Positions 8,561 through 19,936 of a DNA stretch of 64,000 nucleotides are shown here, in pieces. Every line of letters begins with the position of its first letter. Position 1 is the stretch's first letter. The notes under the pieces are model-generated. The model was not told the origin of the DNA, did no database searches, and worked only from the letters and a program-made list of their open reading frames with translations. Source of the stretch: Parvimonas sp. oral taxon 393 str. F0440 (lineage in GTDB: Bacteria > Bacillota > Clostridia > Tissierellales > Peptoniphilaceae); NCBI GenBank assembly GCA_000223315.2, contig AFUS01000005.1:1-64000 (forward strand), read 5' to 3'. The position numbers were made by a program, and so were the translations under genes.

Positions 8561-10377
8561 ATGCAAGCAGTTATATTAGCCGCAGGACTTGGTAGCAGAT
8601 TAAAGAAACTTACTGAAAATAATACAAAATCAATGGTAGAAGTAAATGGCATTTCTTTAATGGAAAGAATGCTTAGAATATTAGATAAAAAATCTCTTTC
8701 AAATATTGTTGTCGTTACAGGATATAAGAGTGAGTTTTTTATTAATTATATAAAGTCTCTAAATATAAATACTAAATTGACGTTTATAAACAATGAAATT
8801 TATGATAAAACGAATAATATTTATTCAATGTTTCTTGCTAAAAATGAAATGATTAATGAAGATAGTATTTTACTTGAATCTGATTTGATTTTTGATGATA
8901 AAATGATTACAGAAATCTTAGAAGATAAACGAAAAAATTTAGCTTTGGTTGCAAAATATGAACGTTGGATGGATGGAACTTGTTTAAAGATAAATGAGGA
9001 TGAGGAAATATTAGATTTTATTCCTGGAAAAGATTTTAATTTTAAAGATGCAAATAATTATTTCAAAACTATAAATATTTATAAATTTTCTAAAGAATTT
9101 TCAAAAAATATTTATTTTCCTTTTTTAGAAGCATATATGAGTGCTAATGGAAAAAATGATTATTACGAAGCGGTTTTAAAGACAATAATTGATTTAGGTA
9201 AAAATCATATATATGCAAAAGTGATATCAGAAGATATTAAATGGTATGAAATTGATGATGAACAAGATTTAGATATTGCTTCTTCAATATTTTCAACAGG
9301 AGATGAAAAACTTGAAAAATACCAAATAAGATATGGTGGTTATTGGAGATATCCTAAATTACTGGACTTTTGTTATTTAGTAAATCCATATTTTCCACCT
9401 AAAAAATGATAGATGAATTAAAATATAATTTTAAAGTGCTTCTTGAACAATATCCTTCAGGACTTAATGTCAATTCGAGTCTTGTGGCTAAAATTTTTGA
9501 TATAAAGAAAGAAAATATTGTTGTTGGAAATGGAGCTGCTGAACTTATAAAATCAGTCATCGAAAAAATTGATGGAAATATTGGTTTTATAAGGCCTACC
9601 TTCGAGGAATACCCTAATAGACATAATAGCGAAAAATCAATAGTATTTATTCCAAAAAATGATAATTTTTCATATACCGCTAAAGATATAATTGAATTTT
9701 ATTCTAATAAAGATATAGAAGCATTGATTTTAATTAACCCTGATAACCCTACAGGTAATTATATCTGTAAAAAAGATGTTTTTACTCTAATTGATTGGGC
9801 AAAGGATAAAAAAATTAAATTTATCTTAGACGAGAGTTTTGTTGATTTTGCAGAAGAAGAAAATTCTACATTTTTAGATAATGAGTTGTTAAGTTTATAT
9901 GATGATTTTATTGTTGTAAAAAGTATTTCAAAATCTTATGGAGTTCCGGGTATTCGACTTGGGATTGTTGCAACTTCAAATTCACATTTAATTTCTATGG
10001 TTAAAAAAGATGTTTCAATTTGGAATATAAATTCATTTGGAGAATATTATCTTCAAATATATGATAAATATAAAAAAGTTTATGCTAATGCATTAACTGA
10101 AATAAAAAATGCTAGAAAGATTTTTTTAAATGAATTAAACAAAATTGGAGAATTTAGAGTTATACCATCTCAAGCCAATTATTTTACTATTGAATTGAAA
10201 AAGGGAAATTCTAAAGAGTTATGTTCTAAAATGCTTGAAAAATATAATATATTTATAAAAGACTTGACTTCAAAAATTAATTTAAAAGATAGAGAATTTA
10301 TTAGAGTAGCTGTTAGAAATATTGAAGATAATGAAATTTTCATTTTAGCAGTTAAAGACTATTATAAAAATTTATAG
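8561..10377 (+). CDS. Nucleotidyltransferase-PLP aminotransferase/decarboxylase fusion, split by a frameshift
   Basis: The first 282 residues form a LicC-like nucleotidyltransferase: LAAGLGSRLKKLTENNTKSM is the NTP loop and LLESDLIF the metal site. The second part, from 9406, is a fold type I PLP enzyme of the HisC/CobD group with NPDNPTG, DESFVDF and the PLP-lysine segment SISKSYGVPGIRLG. The linker (RYGGYWRYPKLLDF, NPYFPP) is, from memory, characteristic of single-chain proteins with this domain order, including PntC-type phosphonate cytidylyltransferases. Here TGA and ATG overlap in an A6 run at 9400-9405, and one more A would fuse them into about 605 residues. As written it would be two genes, 8561-9409 and 9406-10377. 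The substrate is unknown; phosphocholine, phosphoethanolamine or aminoethylphosphonate are candidates. Confidence 0.75.
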
Positions 10378-10405
10378 CTGCAAATATACAATATATTAAA
10401 ATATT

Positions 10406-10450
10406 AAACAGTAAATTTTAACTAAATTATAATAAATTTACTGTTTTTTA
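10406..10450 (+). terminator. Rho-independent terminator after the nucleotidyltransferase-aminotransferase gene
   Basis: A 13-bp perfect stem, AAACAGTAAATTT at 10406-10418 with AAATTTACTGTTT at 10434-10446, a 15-base loop and a T tract. It isolates the DUF1015 cassette from plsX. Confidence 0.8.
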
Positions 10451-10496
10451 TTACATAAATACATAATAAAATAATTATTAATTTTAAAATAAAAAT

Positions 10497-10525
10497 TTGT
10501 ATAAAAGTTATAAATATGATATACT
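10497..10525 (+). promoter_or_regulatory. Sigma-A promoter for plsX operon
   Basis: TTGTAT at 10497-10502 and TATACT at 10520-10525 with a 17-base spacer, 16 bases upstream of the plsX ribosome site GGAGG. No FapR-type inverted repeat was recognised around it. Confidence 0.6.
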
Positions 10526-10551
10526 AAAGTGTACTAATATTGGAGGTAATT

Positions 10552-11547
10552 ATGAAAATAATAGTGGATTTATTGGGGTCAGATAAAGGTGCTGAAACAA
10601 TTTTTAAAGGGGTAATTGAAACAAGTAAATTGATTAAAGATTTGGCTTTTGTAGTTATTGGTCCAAAAGAAATAATAGATAAAATAGATATTGATGACGA
10701 TTTAAAGAATAGATTGGAAATTATAGATACCAAAGAATATATTTTAAATACAGAAGAACCAACTTTTGCAGTAAGAAAGAAAAAAGATGCATCTATAGTT
10801 TTAGGAATGAAGTATTTAGATAAAGGAAATGCAGATGGTTTAATTTCTTTTGGAAGTACAGGTGCGGTTCTCGTTTCCGGACTTCTTATAGTGAAAAGAA
10901 TGGAAAATGTTGAAAGACCTGCATTGACAATAACATTGCCAACTAATGAAGATAAAATGATTTTATTGGATATTGGAGCAAATATTGAATGTACTGTCGA
11001 AATACTAAAACAATTTGCAATAATGGGAAATATTTACGCCAAAGAAACTTTAAATAAAGAAAATCCAATGATTGCTTTATTAAATATTGGAAGCGAAAAT
11101 GGTAAAGGAACAAAAATTTTAAAAGAAACATATTCAATTTTAGAGAATGAAGATATGAATTTCATTGGAAATATTGAGTCAAGAGATATTTTTAATGGGG
11201 ATGTTGATGTAGTGGTATGTGACGGATTTCACGGAAATATATTACTCAAAACTATTGAGGGATCTGTCAAATTCATATTGGATAATATGAAGAAAACTTT
11301 GATGTCTTCAACAATTGGAAAAATTGGAGGACTTTTAATAAAGTCTCCAATGAAGAAACTAAAAAAGACTTTAGATTATAAAGAATACGGAGCATGTCCT
11401 ATGTTGGGATTAAAAAGAGTTGTATTTAAAGGTCATGGAAGTAGTGATGAGAAAGCTGTTGTTTCAGGTATTGTTTCGATGGTTGATTATATAAGAAAAG
11501 ACATAAATTCAAAAATTGAAAAAGAAATTGAGAGAGGAGAAAAGTAA
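10552..11547 (+). CDS. plsX: Phosphate acyltransferase PlsX
   Basis: PlsX converts acyl-ACP to acyl-phosphate, the acyl donor for PlsY in phospholipid synthesis. It is a peripheral membrane protein. The 331-residue length is usual, with the N-terminal IIVDLLGSDKG, the central GSTGAVLVSGL, GANIECT and the C-terminal YGACPMLGLKRVVFKGHGSS. The start is ATG 10552 with GGAGG eight bases upstream; an in-frame TTG at 10540 was rejected. Its TAA overlaps the acpP start by one base, coupling the enzyme to its acyl-carrier partner. Confidence 0.93.
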   Translation: MKIIVDLLGSDKGAETIFKGVIETSKLIKDLAFVVIGPKEIIDKIDIDDDLKNRLEIIDTKEYILNTEEPTFAVRKKKDASIVLGMKYLDKGNADGLISFGSTGAVLVSGLLIVKRMENVERPALTITLPTNEDKMILLDIGANIECTVEILKQFAIMGNIYAKETLNKENPMIALLNIGSENGKGTKILKETYSILENEDMNFIGNIESRDIFNGDVDVVVCDGFHGNILLKTIEGSVKFILDNMKKTLMSSTIGKIGGLLIKSPMKKLKKTLDYKEYGACPMLGLKRVVFKGHGSSDEKAVVSGIVSMVDYIRKDINSKIEKEIERGEK

Positions 11548-11768
11548 TGGTTTTTGAAAAAGTTAAAGAATTTTTACAAAATTCATTTAAAGGAAAAGAG
11601 ATAAATTTAGATACTAAATTTAGAGAAGATTTACAAGCTGATTCTATAAAAGTTTTAAGTGTTATTATGGACATTGAAGATGAATATAACCTAGAATTAG
11701 ATGAAGAAACTATTCGTTCAATTGTAACAGTTAGAGATTTAGTAGAATATATAGAAAAAAATATCTAA
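11547..11768 (+). CDS. acpP: Acyl carrier protein
   Basis: A 73-residue acidic helical protein that carries acyl chains on a 4'-phosphopantetheine arm. The attachment serine is Ser33 in LQADSIKVLSVIMD; the usual DSL is DSI here. The following helix DEYNLELDEE is the typical recognition helix for partner enzymes. It directly follows plsX (one-base overlap) and precedes rnc, a common Firmicutes arrangement. Confidence 0.93.
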   Translation: MVFEKVKEFLQNSFKGKEINLDTKFREDLQADSIKVLSVIMDIEDEYNLELDEETIRSIVTVRDLVEYIEKNI

Positions 11769-11779
11769 GAGGCAATTCA

Positions 11780-12496
11780 ATGATTACAAATGAAAGAAAA
11801 AAATTATTGGATGAGTTAATGGAAATACTAGGATATCAATTTAAGGATTTAGAATTATTGAATTTAGCATTTGTTCATAGATCGTATATAAATGAATACA
11901 AGGATTTTAAATTATCTAATGAAAGACTTGAATTTTTAGGAGATGTTGTTCTTGGTTTTATAGTTAGTGTTGAACTATATGAGCAATTTCCTAATTCTGA
12001 TGAAGGATATTTGACTAAAATTAGAAGTAAAGTTGTATGTGAAGAATCTTTTTCTAATGCTGCAAGAACTTTTAATCTAGGAAAATATCTTTTATTAGGG
12101 AAAGGAGAAGACAATTTTGGAGGTCGAGATAGGAATAGTATTTTAGCAGATACTTTTGAAGCTCTTTTTGGTGCTTTATATCTTGATGGTGGGTTGGAAG
12201 TAGTTACAGATATAGCTAATAAATTCTTCTTTGATACTGTTGTTTATGGAATAAATAAAAATATTTTTATAAAAGACTATAAAAGTTATTTACAGGAATA
12301 TTTTCACAAAGGTTCTTCAACTAAAATTACGTACACACTAGTTTCAGAAAGGGGTCCAGACCACGACAAAGAGTTTGATATGTGTGTTAATATTGATGAA
12401 GTTATTATGGGATATGGAACGGGTAAAAATAAAAAACAGGCTGAACAACAAGCAGCAAGAGATGCTCTTATAAAGTCAGGAGCAATAAGTGAATAA
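11780..12496 (+). CDS. rnc: Ribonuclease III
   Basis: A double-strand-specific endoribonuclease that processes rRNA precursors and some mRNAs. The 238-residue protein has the RNase III signature ERLEFLGD at residues 48-55, the second acidic cluster DTFEALFGALYLDGG, and a C-terminal double-stranded-RNA-binding domain with GTGKNKKQAEQQAARDAL. It lies 11 bases after acpP and overlaps the next gene by 8 bases. Confidence 0.96.
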   Translation: MITNERKKLLDELMEILGYQFKDLELLNLAFVHRSYINEYKDFKLSNERLEFLGDVVLGFIVSVELYEQFPNSDEGYLTKIRSKVVCEESFSNAARTFNLGKYLLLGKGEDNFGGRDRNSILADTFEALFGALYLDGGLEVVTDIANKFFFDTVVYGINKNIFIKDYKSYLQEYFHKGSSTKITYTLVSERGPDHDKEFDMCVNIDEVIMGYGTGKNKKQAEQQAARDALIKSGAISE

Positions 12497-13568
12497 ATGT
12501 AATATAATTCCTATTTTTGTTCCACATATGGGATGTCCACATGATTGTATCTTTTGTAATCAGAGAAAAATTACTAATTTTGTAGATGTTCTTGATGAAA
12601 TTGATATGCGCAGAAATATCGAAAAATATCTTTCGTATTTTAAAAGCAAATCAATTCCTATTGAAATTGCTTTTTATGGAGGTAGTTTTACAGGATTAGA
12701 TAAAAATTTAATGATAGCTTATCTTAATATAGCCAAAGATTATATAAATAAAGGTTTAATTAAATCTATAAGATTATCAACTAGGCCTGATTATATAAGT
12801 AGAGAAATTTTGGATATATTAAAAAAATATGAAGTTGGAACTATAGAATTAGGTGTTCAATCTATGACCAAAACAACATTAGACTTAAATAACAGAGGAC
12901 ATAATGTAGAATGTGTATATGAATCATCTTTGCTTATAAAAGAATATGATATTAAATTAGGTCTACAAATGATGGTCGGACTGTATGGAGACACTTTTCA
13001 AACTACATTGAATACAGCTTTTGAGTTATGTAAAATTAAACCAGATTTTGTTAGAGTATATCCTACACTTACTATAAGAGATACAGAATTGGAAAGACTT
13101 TATTATTTTAAAAAATATATACCAATGAGTCTTGAAGATTCTATTTATTTGTGTAAGTATATTTATATATTATTTGAATATTATCATATACCTATAATTA
13201 GATTAGGGTTACAAAGTAGTGATAATATTTCAGAAGATGGAGATGTAGTTGCAGGACCTTACCATCCATCCTTTAGAGAACTTGTTGAAAGTTCTATTTA
13301 TAGGGAATTTATAGAATATTATATGAGTATTTTTGATATTAAAGATAATTTTATCATTGAATGTAATAAAACTGAAGTTTCAAAAATAATAGGAAACAAA
13401 AAATTAAATTTATATTATTTTAAAGAAAAATTTGATATCAATATAAAGATAAAAACTCATATTTTAGATAAAAATATTTTGAAATTAGATGAAAATATAG
13501 TTTATATGAATAATTTTATAGATTATTATTTTAAGAATAATATTTTAAGGAGAATTGATGAGACTTAA
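12489..13568 (+). CDS. Radical SAM protein of the Elp3-like (COG1243) group
   Basis: A 359-residue protein with the radical SAM cluster motif Cys16-x3-Cys20-x2-Cys23 (CPHDCIFC) followed by the SAM-binding [10 protein letters not shown]. Related proteins stand between rnc and smc in many Clostridia and resemble the radical SAM half of Elp3, but no acetyltransferase domain is visible here. The substrate is unknown; a tRNA modification role is a guess from the resemblance. It starts at GTG 12489, inside the end of rnc, and overlaps the smc start by 11 bases. Confidence 0.8.
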   Translation: MNKCNIIPIFVPHMGCPHDCIFCNQRKITNFVDVLDEIDMRRNIEKYLSYFKSKSIPIEIAFYGGSFTGLDKNLMIAYLNIAKDYINKGLIKSIRLSTRPDYISREILDILKKYEVGTIELGVQSMTKTTLDLNNRGHNVECVYESSLLIKEYDIKLGLQMMVGLYGDTFQTTLNTAFELCKIKPDFVRVYPTLTIRDTELERLYYFKKYIPMSLEDSIYLCKYIYILFEYYHIPIIRLGLQSSDNISEDGDVVAGPYHPSFRELVESSIYREFIEYYMSIFDIKDNFIIECNKTEVSKIIGNKKLNLYYFKEKFDINIKIKTHILDKNILKLDENIVYMNNFIDYYFKNNILRRIDET

Positions 13569-16500
13569 AAGCATTGAAATAAATGGTTTTAAATCATTTG
13601 CAGATAAGATAAAATTAGATTTTGAGACAAATATCACGGCGATAATAGGTCCAAATGGTAGTGGAAAAAGTAATGTTGCAGATGCTGTCAGATGGGTTTT
13701 GGGAGAACAAAGTGCTAAAACCTTAAGAGGAAGCAAAATGGAGGATGTTATTTTTCCGGAACCGATAATAAAATTAAAAAAATTATTCAATTGTGAGTAT
13801 AACTTTCGATAATTCAGATAACATAATACCTATTGATTTTAAAGAAGTAACTATTTCAAGGAAATTATATAGAACAGGAGAAAGTGATTATTTTATAAAT
13901 AAATCAAATGTTAGATTGAAAGAAGTTAGAGAATTATTTTTAGATACCGGCATAGGAAGAGAAGGTTACTCAATAATTGGTCAAGGTAGAATTGAAGAAA
14001 TTATAAATGGAAAATCAGAAGATAGACGAGCTATTTTTGAAGAAGCTTCAGGTATATCAAAAATTAAATATCAGAAGAATGAGTCCCAAAAGAAGTTATT
14101 CAGAGCAAAGGATAATTTAACGAGACTTAGAGATATAATTATTCAAAATGAAAATCGATATGGTTTTTTAAAAGGGCAATCTACTAAGGCTAAAAGAGGG
14201 ATAGCTCTATTAGATAGCATTGAAAAAGCTGAATTTTCTATATCATATAAAGATTATAATAATTTAAGTAGTAATTTTAACAAATATTCTGAGACTTTGG
14301 AAATAAATAAAGAGGAATTATCTGATATAAATAAAGAATTTGAAGATGTTAAGTTAAAAATTTCTCCACTTAGAGATGAGCTAAATAGTATAACAAATTT
14401 AATTGAAACTGATTCTGCTGAATTGAATAAAATAACAAATAAGAAAAATGATATTATTAATAAAAAGAATGTTTTAATTGAAAGAAACAAGTTTATAAAT
14501 TTAAATAATCAACAATCTTTAAATTTAAAACAGGAGTATATTAATAATTTAGAAAAAATTAATCTTGAAATTATAGAAAAGAAAAAAATATTTCTGAAAA
14601 ACAATTATTTTTAAAAAAATATATAGATGATAAAAATAAAGTAAAAAATAAATTATCAGAAAAAAGGGAAACATTAGATTCTAAATTACAAGTTTTGGAT
14701 AAGTTTATTTTAGAAAAAAATGAAATTGAAAATAAGATAAATGATTTAGAAACTGAAAAAAGAGCTAATGAAATTGTAACAGATAATATAAAAAGAAAAT
14801 CGAAGAAAATACTGAAGAAATTTCAAGATTAAATATTGAAAAACAGAATTTAGAAAAAAATTTATCTGAAAATAAATTCCTTTTAGAGTCTAATATACAA
14901 AAAATAGAATATTTAAAGCTAGATATCTCTGAAAAGGAACTATTTATAGCAAATTTAGAAAATGAGCTTAACTTATTGAACAATCAAAATTCTAATATAA
15001 ATAATGAAATTAACTATAAAAATAAAGAGGTAGTTATGCTTAAAAATTATATTAGAAATTATGAAGGATACGGAAAATCCGTACAAGATTTGTTTAAACT
15101 TTGTGATAAAGAAATTGAATTGAAATCGATGATTTGTGGTACTCTAGGAGAGCTTATTTCTGTAGAAGAAAAGTATAAAAAAGCCATTGATACAGTATTA
15201 TCTTCTAACTTACAAGGGATTGTCGTTCATAATGATTTAGAAGCTAAAAAAATTATTGAAAGAATAAAAAATAATAAAATTGGAAGGATTAACTTTTTTC
15301 CAATTTCAAAAATATTATTTAAAAGAGAAAATAGCAATTTAATTGATAATAACATATTATCTTTTGCAAATGATGTAATAACTTGTGATGATGAGTACAA
15401 AAACATAATCAATTATTTTTTGGCAAATACTGTAATATGTGATGATTTGGATATTGCTTTGAAATTATCAAACAAGTATAAAAATAGATTTAGGATTGTT
15501 ACATTAGATGGTGATGTAATAAATAGCTGGGGTTCTATATCAGGTGGCTATAAGTCAAGTAAAAGTTCTTTTTCAATAATCGGAAGAAAACAACAATTAA
15601 ATGAAACTTTATCAGTTATTGAAAATTTAGAAAATAATTTGAAAAAAAATTCAAATAGAATTTCTGATATAAAAAATAATATAAATCTTAATAAAGAAAA
15701 TTTACTTAATTTAAAATCAGAAAAAGATGATACTAACTTAAAAATCGATTCATTGCAAAAACTAATATATAAGAATGAATTTGATATAAATAATATTTCT
15801 GAAAAGATTGATGAAATTGCTAATTATAAAGAAAATCATTATGGGTTTAATTCGGATAAGGAAAAGGAATTACTTTTATATCATGATAAGAGTGCAGATA
15901 TCAATGATACAATTAGTAGAATTAATTTAGAAATTAATGAAATAAAGAATTTTATTTCAGAATTGGAAAAAGATGAGATTATTGTAATAAATAACTTGGA
16001 CTCAATAGAAAGAGATATAAATGTTTTAGATAATTCTAGAAATATTTTATTGGAAAATAAAAATTCAAATGAAAATAAGTTAAAACTTAAAGTAACAGAA
16101 TTAGAAGAATTTGAAGAGCAATTAAAAAATAATTTATCTGAAATAAAAAGAATAGAAAAAATTAATGATGATTTAGACATTAAAATTGATAAATTAACTA
16201 ATTCAATAGGCTTTAATATTGACTTAAAGAAAAGATTGGTGTTTGATAATGAAGAAATCTCAAAAAGATATTCTGAATTAAGTGAAAAATCTTTAACTTT
16301 AGAAAAAGAAATTGAGAAAAATGATCTTAGAATTTCAAATATAAAAGAACAATTTTCGAGTTTAATTAATAGACTGTGTGAAGAGTATTCTTTAACTTTA
16401 GAAAATTGTGAGAAAAAAATGCAATTGTATAAAAATGAGCATTTTAATAAAGAAGAATTGAAAAAATTAAAAGAAAGTTTAAGAGAATTAGGTTCTTTTA

Positions 16501-17089
16501 GTTATGATTCTATTGAAGAATTTGAAAAAGTAAAAACTGAACTCGAATTTCAAAAAAATCAGGAAATTGATTTACAAAATTCTATAGAAGATATAAACAA
16601 AATTATATTAAAATTAGAAAATACGATGAAAAAACTTTTGTTAATGAATTTAAAAATATAAATGAAAATTTTTCAAATATTTTTAAAATTCTATTTAATG
16701 GTGGAGAGGCAAGACTTGAGCTTGATAGTGATGATATTTTAAATTGTGGAATAGATATTGTTGCAAAACCTATAGGAAAGAAAATGCAGACATTGTCTTT
16801 AATGTCTGGAGGTGAAAAATCATTAACAGCTGTAGCTTTATTGTTTGCTATTTTTGAAACAAGACCATCACCATTTTGTATTTTAGACGAAGTTGATGCC
16901 GCATTAGATGATTCAAATATATTAAGATATGTTGAATATTTAAAGAATTATTTAACGGAAACTCAGTTTATAATGATAACCCATAGAAAACCTACTATGG
17001 AAATGGCAGATATGATTTATGGTGTAACTATGGAACAAAAAGGAGTTAGTAAGATTGTTTCTATGACTTTTAATAAGGAGAATGAATAA
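13558..17089 (+). CDS. smc: Chromosome partition protein SMC (five frameshifts)
   Basis: The ATPase of the condensin-like complex that organises and segregates the chromosome. The restored length of about 1178 residues matches the family. N-terminal Walker [10 protein letters not shown] is at residues 31-39; long coiled coils flank a hinge around [18 protein letters not shown]; the C-terminal head has [13 protein letters not shown] and Walker [14 protein letters not shown]. Five one-base losses are needed to keep frame: T5 near 13750, A6 near 13780, A7 near 14585, A5 at 14790-14794 and A6 near 16631. Each restores recognisable SMC sequence on both sides. AAGGAG precedes ATG 13558. ftsY follows after one base. 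Confidence 0.9.
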
Positions 17090-17090
17090 T

Positions 17091-18069
17091 ATGTTAATTT
17101 TTTTGGGAAGAAAAAAGAAGAAAATGAAACAGAAGAAGTTATTGAAAAAAAACATAGTTTTTTTGAAAACTAAAAAAAGGATTAGTAAATACGAGAAATA
17201 ATTTATCAAGCAAGATAGATAATTTACTATCTATGTATACAAAAATAGATGAAGAATTATTTGAAGAATTAGAATATATTTTAGTTTCTGCTGATATTGG
17301 TGCCAATGTTACTATGGAGTTAATAGATGATTTAAAAGATATTGTTAAAAGTGAAAAAATTAACGATCCGTCATTAATTAAAGACAAATTAATTGAACTT
17401 ATGAACTCAAAATTAATTTCTAAAAAATTAAATCATAATTTTAATATTACAGAAGGGGTTCCAACAATTATATTGGTTGTTGGAGTAAATGGAGTTGGAA
17501 AAACTACATCAATAGGAAAATTGGCAAATAAATTTAAGACAAAAGGTAAGAACGTAATGCTTGTTGCAGCAGATACTTTTAGGGCAGCCGCAACTGAACA
17601 ACTAACAGAATGGGCTATCCGATCAGGAGTTCCAATAATTTCCAATGAAGAAGGAGCTGATCCTGCATCTGTTGTATATGATGGAATTCAAAGCGCAAAA
17701 AGTAAAAAAATTGACATTTTAATTTGTGATACAGCTGGTAGACTTCATAATAAAAAGAATTTAATGAATGAGTTAAATAAAATTACAAGAGTAATTGATA
17801 GAGAATTTCCTGAAGCTAACAAAGAGGTAACTCTTGTTCTTGATGCTACTACAGGACAGAATGCTATTGTTCAAGCGAAAGAATTTAGAGAAACTGCAAA
17901 TATTGATAGTGTAACTCTAACGAAGTTAGATGGAACTGCTAAAGGTGGCGTTGTATTTACAATTCAACTCGAAATGGGGATACCTGTTAAACAAATAGGT
18001 ATTGGAGAAAAAATAGATGATTTACAAGATTATAATGATGAGGATTTTGTAAATGCAATTTTTAGGTAA
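17091..18069 (+). CDS. ftsY: Signal recognition particle receptor FtsY (two frameshifts near N-terminus)
   Basis: The SRP-receptor GTPase that docks ribosome-SRP complexes at the membrane. The restored length is about 326 residues: an acidic and lysine-rich N-terminal stretch, then the NG domain with GVNGVGKTTSIGKLA (G1), DTFRAAATEQL, DTAGR (G3) and TKLDGTAKGG (G4). One T is missing in the T7 run near 17098-17104 and one A near 17166-17169. The main frame then runs to 18069. It follows smc by one base and is closed by a terminator. Confidence 0.93.
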
Positions 18070-18075
18070 TTATTA

Positions 18076-18109
18076 AAAATTAACGTTGAAATATGCGTTA
18101 ATTTTTTTT
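18076..18109 (+). terminator. Rho-independent terminator after ftsY
   Basis: A 10-bp stem, AAAATTAACG at 18076-18085 with CGTTAATTTT at 18096-18105, a 10-base loop and eight T residues. Confidence 0.85.
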
Positions 18110-18140
18110 GAAAAATATTACAAAATTTATAAAAAAAGTA

Positions 18141-18168
18141 TTGACAAATCTGTATTTAATGATATAAT
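18141..18168 (+). promoter_or_regulatory. Sigma-A promoter for the ylxM-ffh-rpsP operon
   Basis: Perfect TTGACA at 18141-18146 and perfect TATAAT at 18163-18168, 16 bases apart. It is one of the strongest promoters in the window, as expected for SRP and ribosomal genes. A short repeat of GGTCAAG / CTTGACC lies just downstream at 18174-18194 and could form a small hairpin in the 5' leader. Confidence 0.85.
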
Positions 18169-18210
18169 ATTAAGGTCAAGAAAAAAACTTGACCCATTTA
18201 AGAGGTGATT

Positions 18211-18563
18211 ATGGAAAAAATAGTTGAGATAGCTGTTCTGTTTGATTATTATGGTAAACTTCTTAGCGATAAGCAATATAATGTTGTTGATCAACATTGT
18301 AATGAAGATTTATCTCTTAGAGAAATTGCTGAATTAAATGGAATTTCTAAACAAGGTATATCAGATATTTTAAGTAGAGCAGAAAAAAATTAAGATTTTA
18401 TGAAGCTGAATTAAAATTAATTTCTAAATTTGAAAAAATAAATAATAGTTTAAAAGAAATTAACTTATTAATTGAAAGTTCAAAAAATGTTGATTCCACT
18501 TTGCTTAATATTCTAGATGTTATTCAAAAGAAAAATAACGAAATTATCGAAAATGATTTATAG
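18211..18563 (+). CDS. ylxM: YlxM/p13-like DNA-binding protein (frameshifted)
   Basis: A small helix-turn-helix protein of the UPF0122 family that accompanies ffh in Firmicutes and is thought to modulate SRP expression or function. Restored length is about 117 residues. The sigma-70 region 4-like HTH is visible as DLSLREIAELNGISKQGISDILSRAE. The A7 run near 18384-18390 lacks one A; restoring it joins KLRFYEAELKLISKFEK and the rest up to TAG 18563. ATG 18211 follows GAGGTG. Confidence 0.85.
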
Positions 18564-18575
18564 GATGTGGTAAGA

Positions 18576-19919
18576 ATGATATTTGAGAATTTATCTGAAA
18601 AACTTCAAGGAGCATTAAATAAATTAAGAGGCAAAGGAAAATTATCTGAAAAAGATGTAGATCTTGCCATGAGGGAAGTTAAACTCGCACTTTTAGAATC
18701 AGATGTTAATTTCAAAGTTGTAAAACAGTTTATAAGTAATGTAAAAGAACGTGCTATTGGTAAAGAAGTTATGGAGAGTCTAACTCCAGCACAACAAGTT
18801 ATCAAAATTGTAAACGAAGAACTTACTGCTCTTATGGGGAAAAAGGAAGAAAAGATTCAAATTGATTCCAATCCTCCTACTGTTATTATGCTTTGTGGAT
18901 TACAGGGTGCAGGAAAGACTACACATGCAGGGAAACTTGCAAGATATTTTTTAAAACAAAACAAAAGGCCTTTGTTAGTTGCATGTGATGTTTATAGGCC
19001 GGCAGCAATAAAACAATTACAAGTTGTTGGTAAATCAGTTGATGTTCCGGTGTTTACTATTGATGATTGTAAGGATGTTACCAAAATAGCAAATGAATCA
19101 ATAAAATTTGCTAATTTTAATGCTAAAGATATAGTTATTTTGGATACTGCTGGTAGATTGCATATAGATGATATTCTTATGGAAGAATTGAAATCTATAA
19201 AATTATCAGTTAAACCGATAGAAATTTTATTAGTAGTAGATTCCATGACTGGACAAGATGCTGTAAATGTTGCTGAAAGTTTTAATAATGAATTGGATAT
19301 TACAGGAGTAATAATGACCAAATTAGATGGAGACGCCAGAGGTGGAGCTGCTTTATCTATAAAGGCAATAACAGGAAAACCTATTAAATTTATTGGTGTT
19401 GGTGAAAAATTAGATGATTTAGAACAATTCTATCCTGATAGGATGGCATCAAGAATTTTAGGAATGGGGGATATTTTATCTGTAATAGATAAGGTTCAAA
19501 AACAATTTGATTTAAAACAAACAAAAGAACTTGAAGAAAAAATTAGAAAGCAAAGTTTTACATTAGATGATTTTTTAAGTCAAATGCAACAGGTTAGAAA
19601 TATGGGTCCATTGCAAGATTTACTTTCAATGATGCCCGGTGTAAATTCTAAAATGCTAAAAGATGTTAACATTGATGAAAAAGAACTTGATAAAATAGAA
19701 GCTATGATTTTATCAATGACAAAGAAAGAAAGAGAAAATCCGGACATAATTGACAACTCAAGAAAGCAAAGAATTGTTAAAGGTTCCGGTACTAGTATCA
19801 CTAATCTTAATAAATTGCTTAAACAATTTAAGGATAGTAAAAAAATGATGAAAAAAATGCAAGAAATGACTAAAGGAGCTAAGAAAAAAGGAAAATTTGG
19901 TTTACCTTTTTTTAAATAA
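18576..19919 (+). CDS. ffh: Signal recognition particle protein Ffh
   Basis: The SRP54 GTPase that binds signal sequences together with 4.5S/6S RNA. The 447-residue protein has the N domain ([17 protein letters not shown]), the G domain with [20 protein letters not shown] and [10 protein letters not shown], and the methionine-rich M domain with [20 protein letters not shown] and a lysine-rich tail. I chose ATG 18576, because homologues begin M-x-F-E-N-L; a GTG at 18567 is possible. It lies 12 bases after ylxM. Confidence 0.96.
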   Translation: MIFENLSEKLQGALNKLRGKGKLSEKDVDLAMREVKLALLESDVNFKVVKQFISNVKERAIGKEVMESLTPAQQVIKIVNEELTALMGKKEEKIQIDSNPPTVIMLCGLQGAGKTTHAGKLARYFLKQNKRPLLVACDVYRPAAIKQLQVVGKSVDVPVFTIDDCKDVTKIANESIKFANFNAKDIVILDTAGRLHIDDILMEELKSIKLSVKPIEILLVVDSMTGQDAVNVAESFNNELDITGVIMTKLDGDARGGAALSIKAITGKPIKFIGVGEKLDDLEQFYPDRMASRILGMGDILSVIDKVQKQFDLKQTKELEEKIRKQSFTLDDFLSQMQQVRNMGPLQDLLSMMPGVNSKMLKDVNIDEKELDKIEAMILSMTKKERENPDIIDNSRKQRIVKGSGTSITNLNKLLKQFKDSKKMMKKMQEMTKGAKKKGKFGLPFFK

Positions 19920-19936
19920 ATTTTAAGGAGGACAAT

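Noticed and set aside
13558-17089. smc as a decayed pseudogene
   Set aside because: Both flanks of each shift keep perfect family motifs with no other decay; essential neighbours show the same one-base losses.
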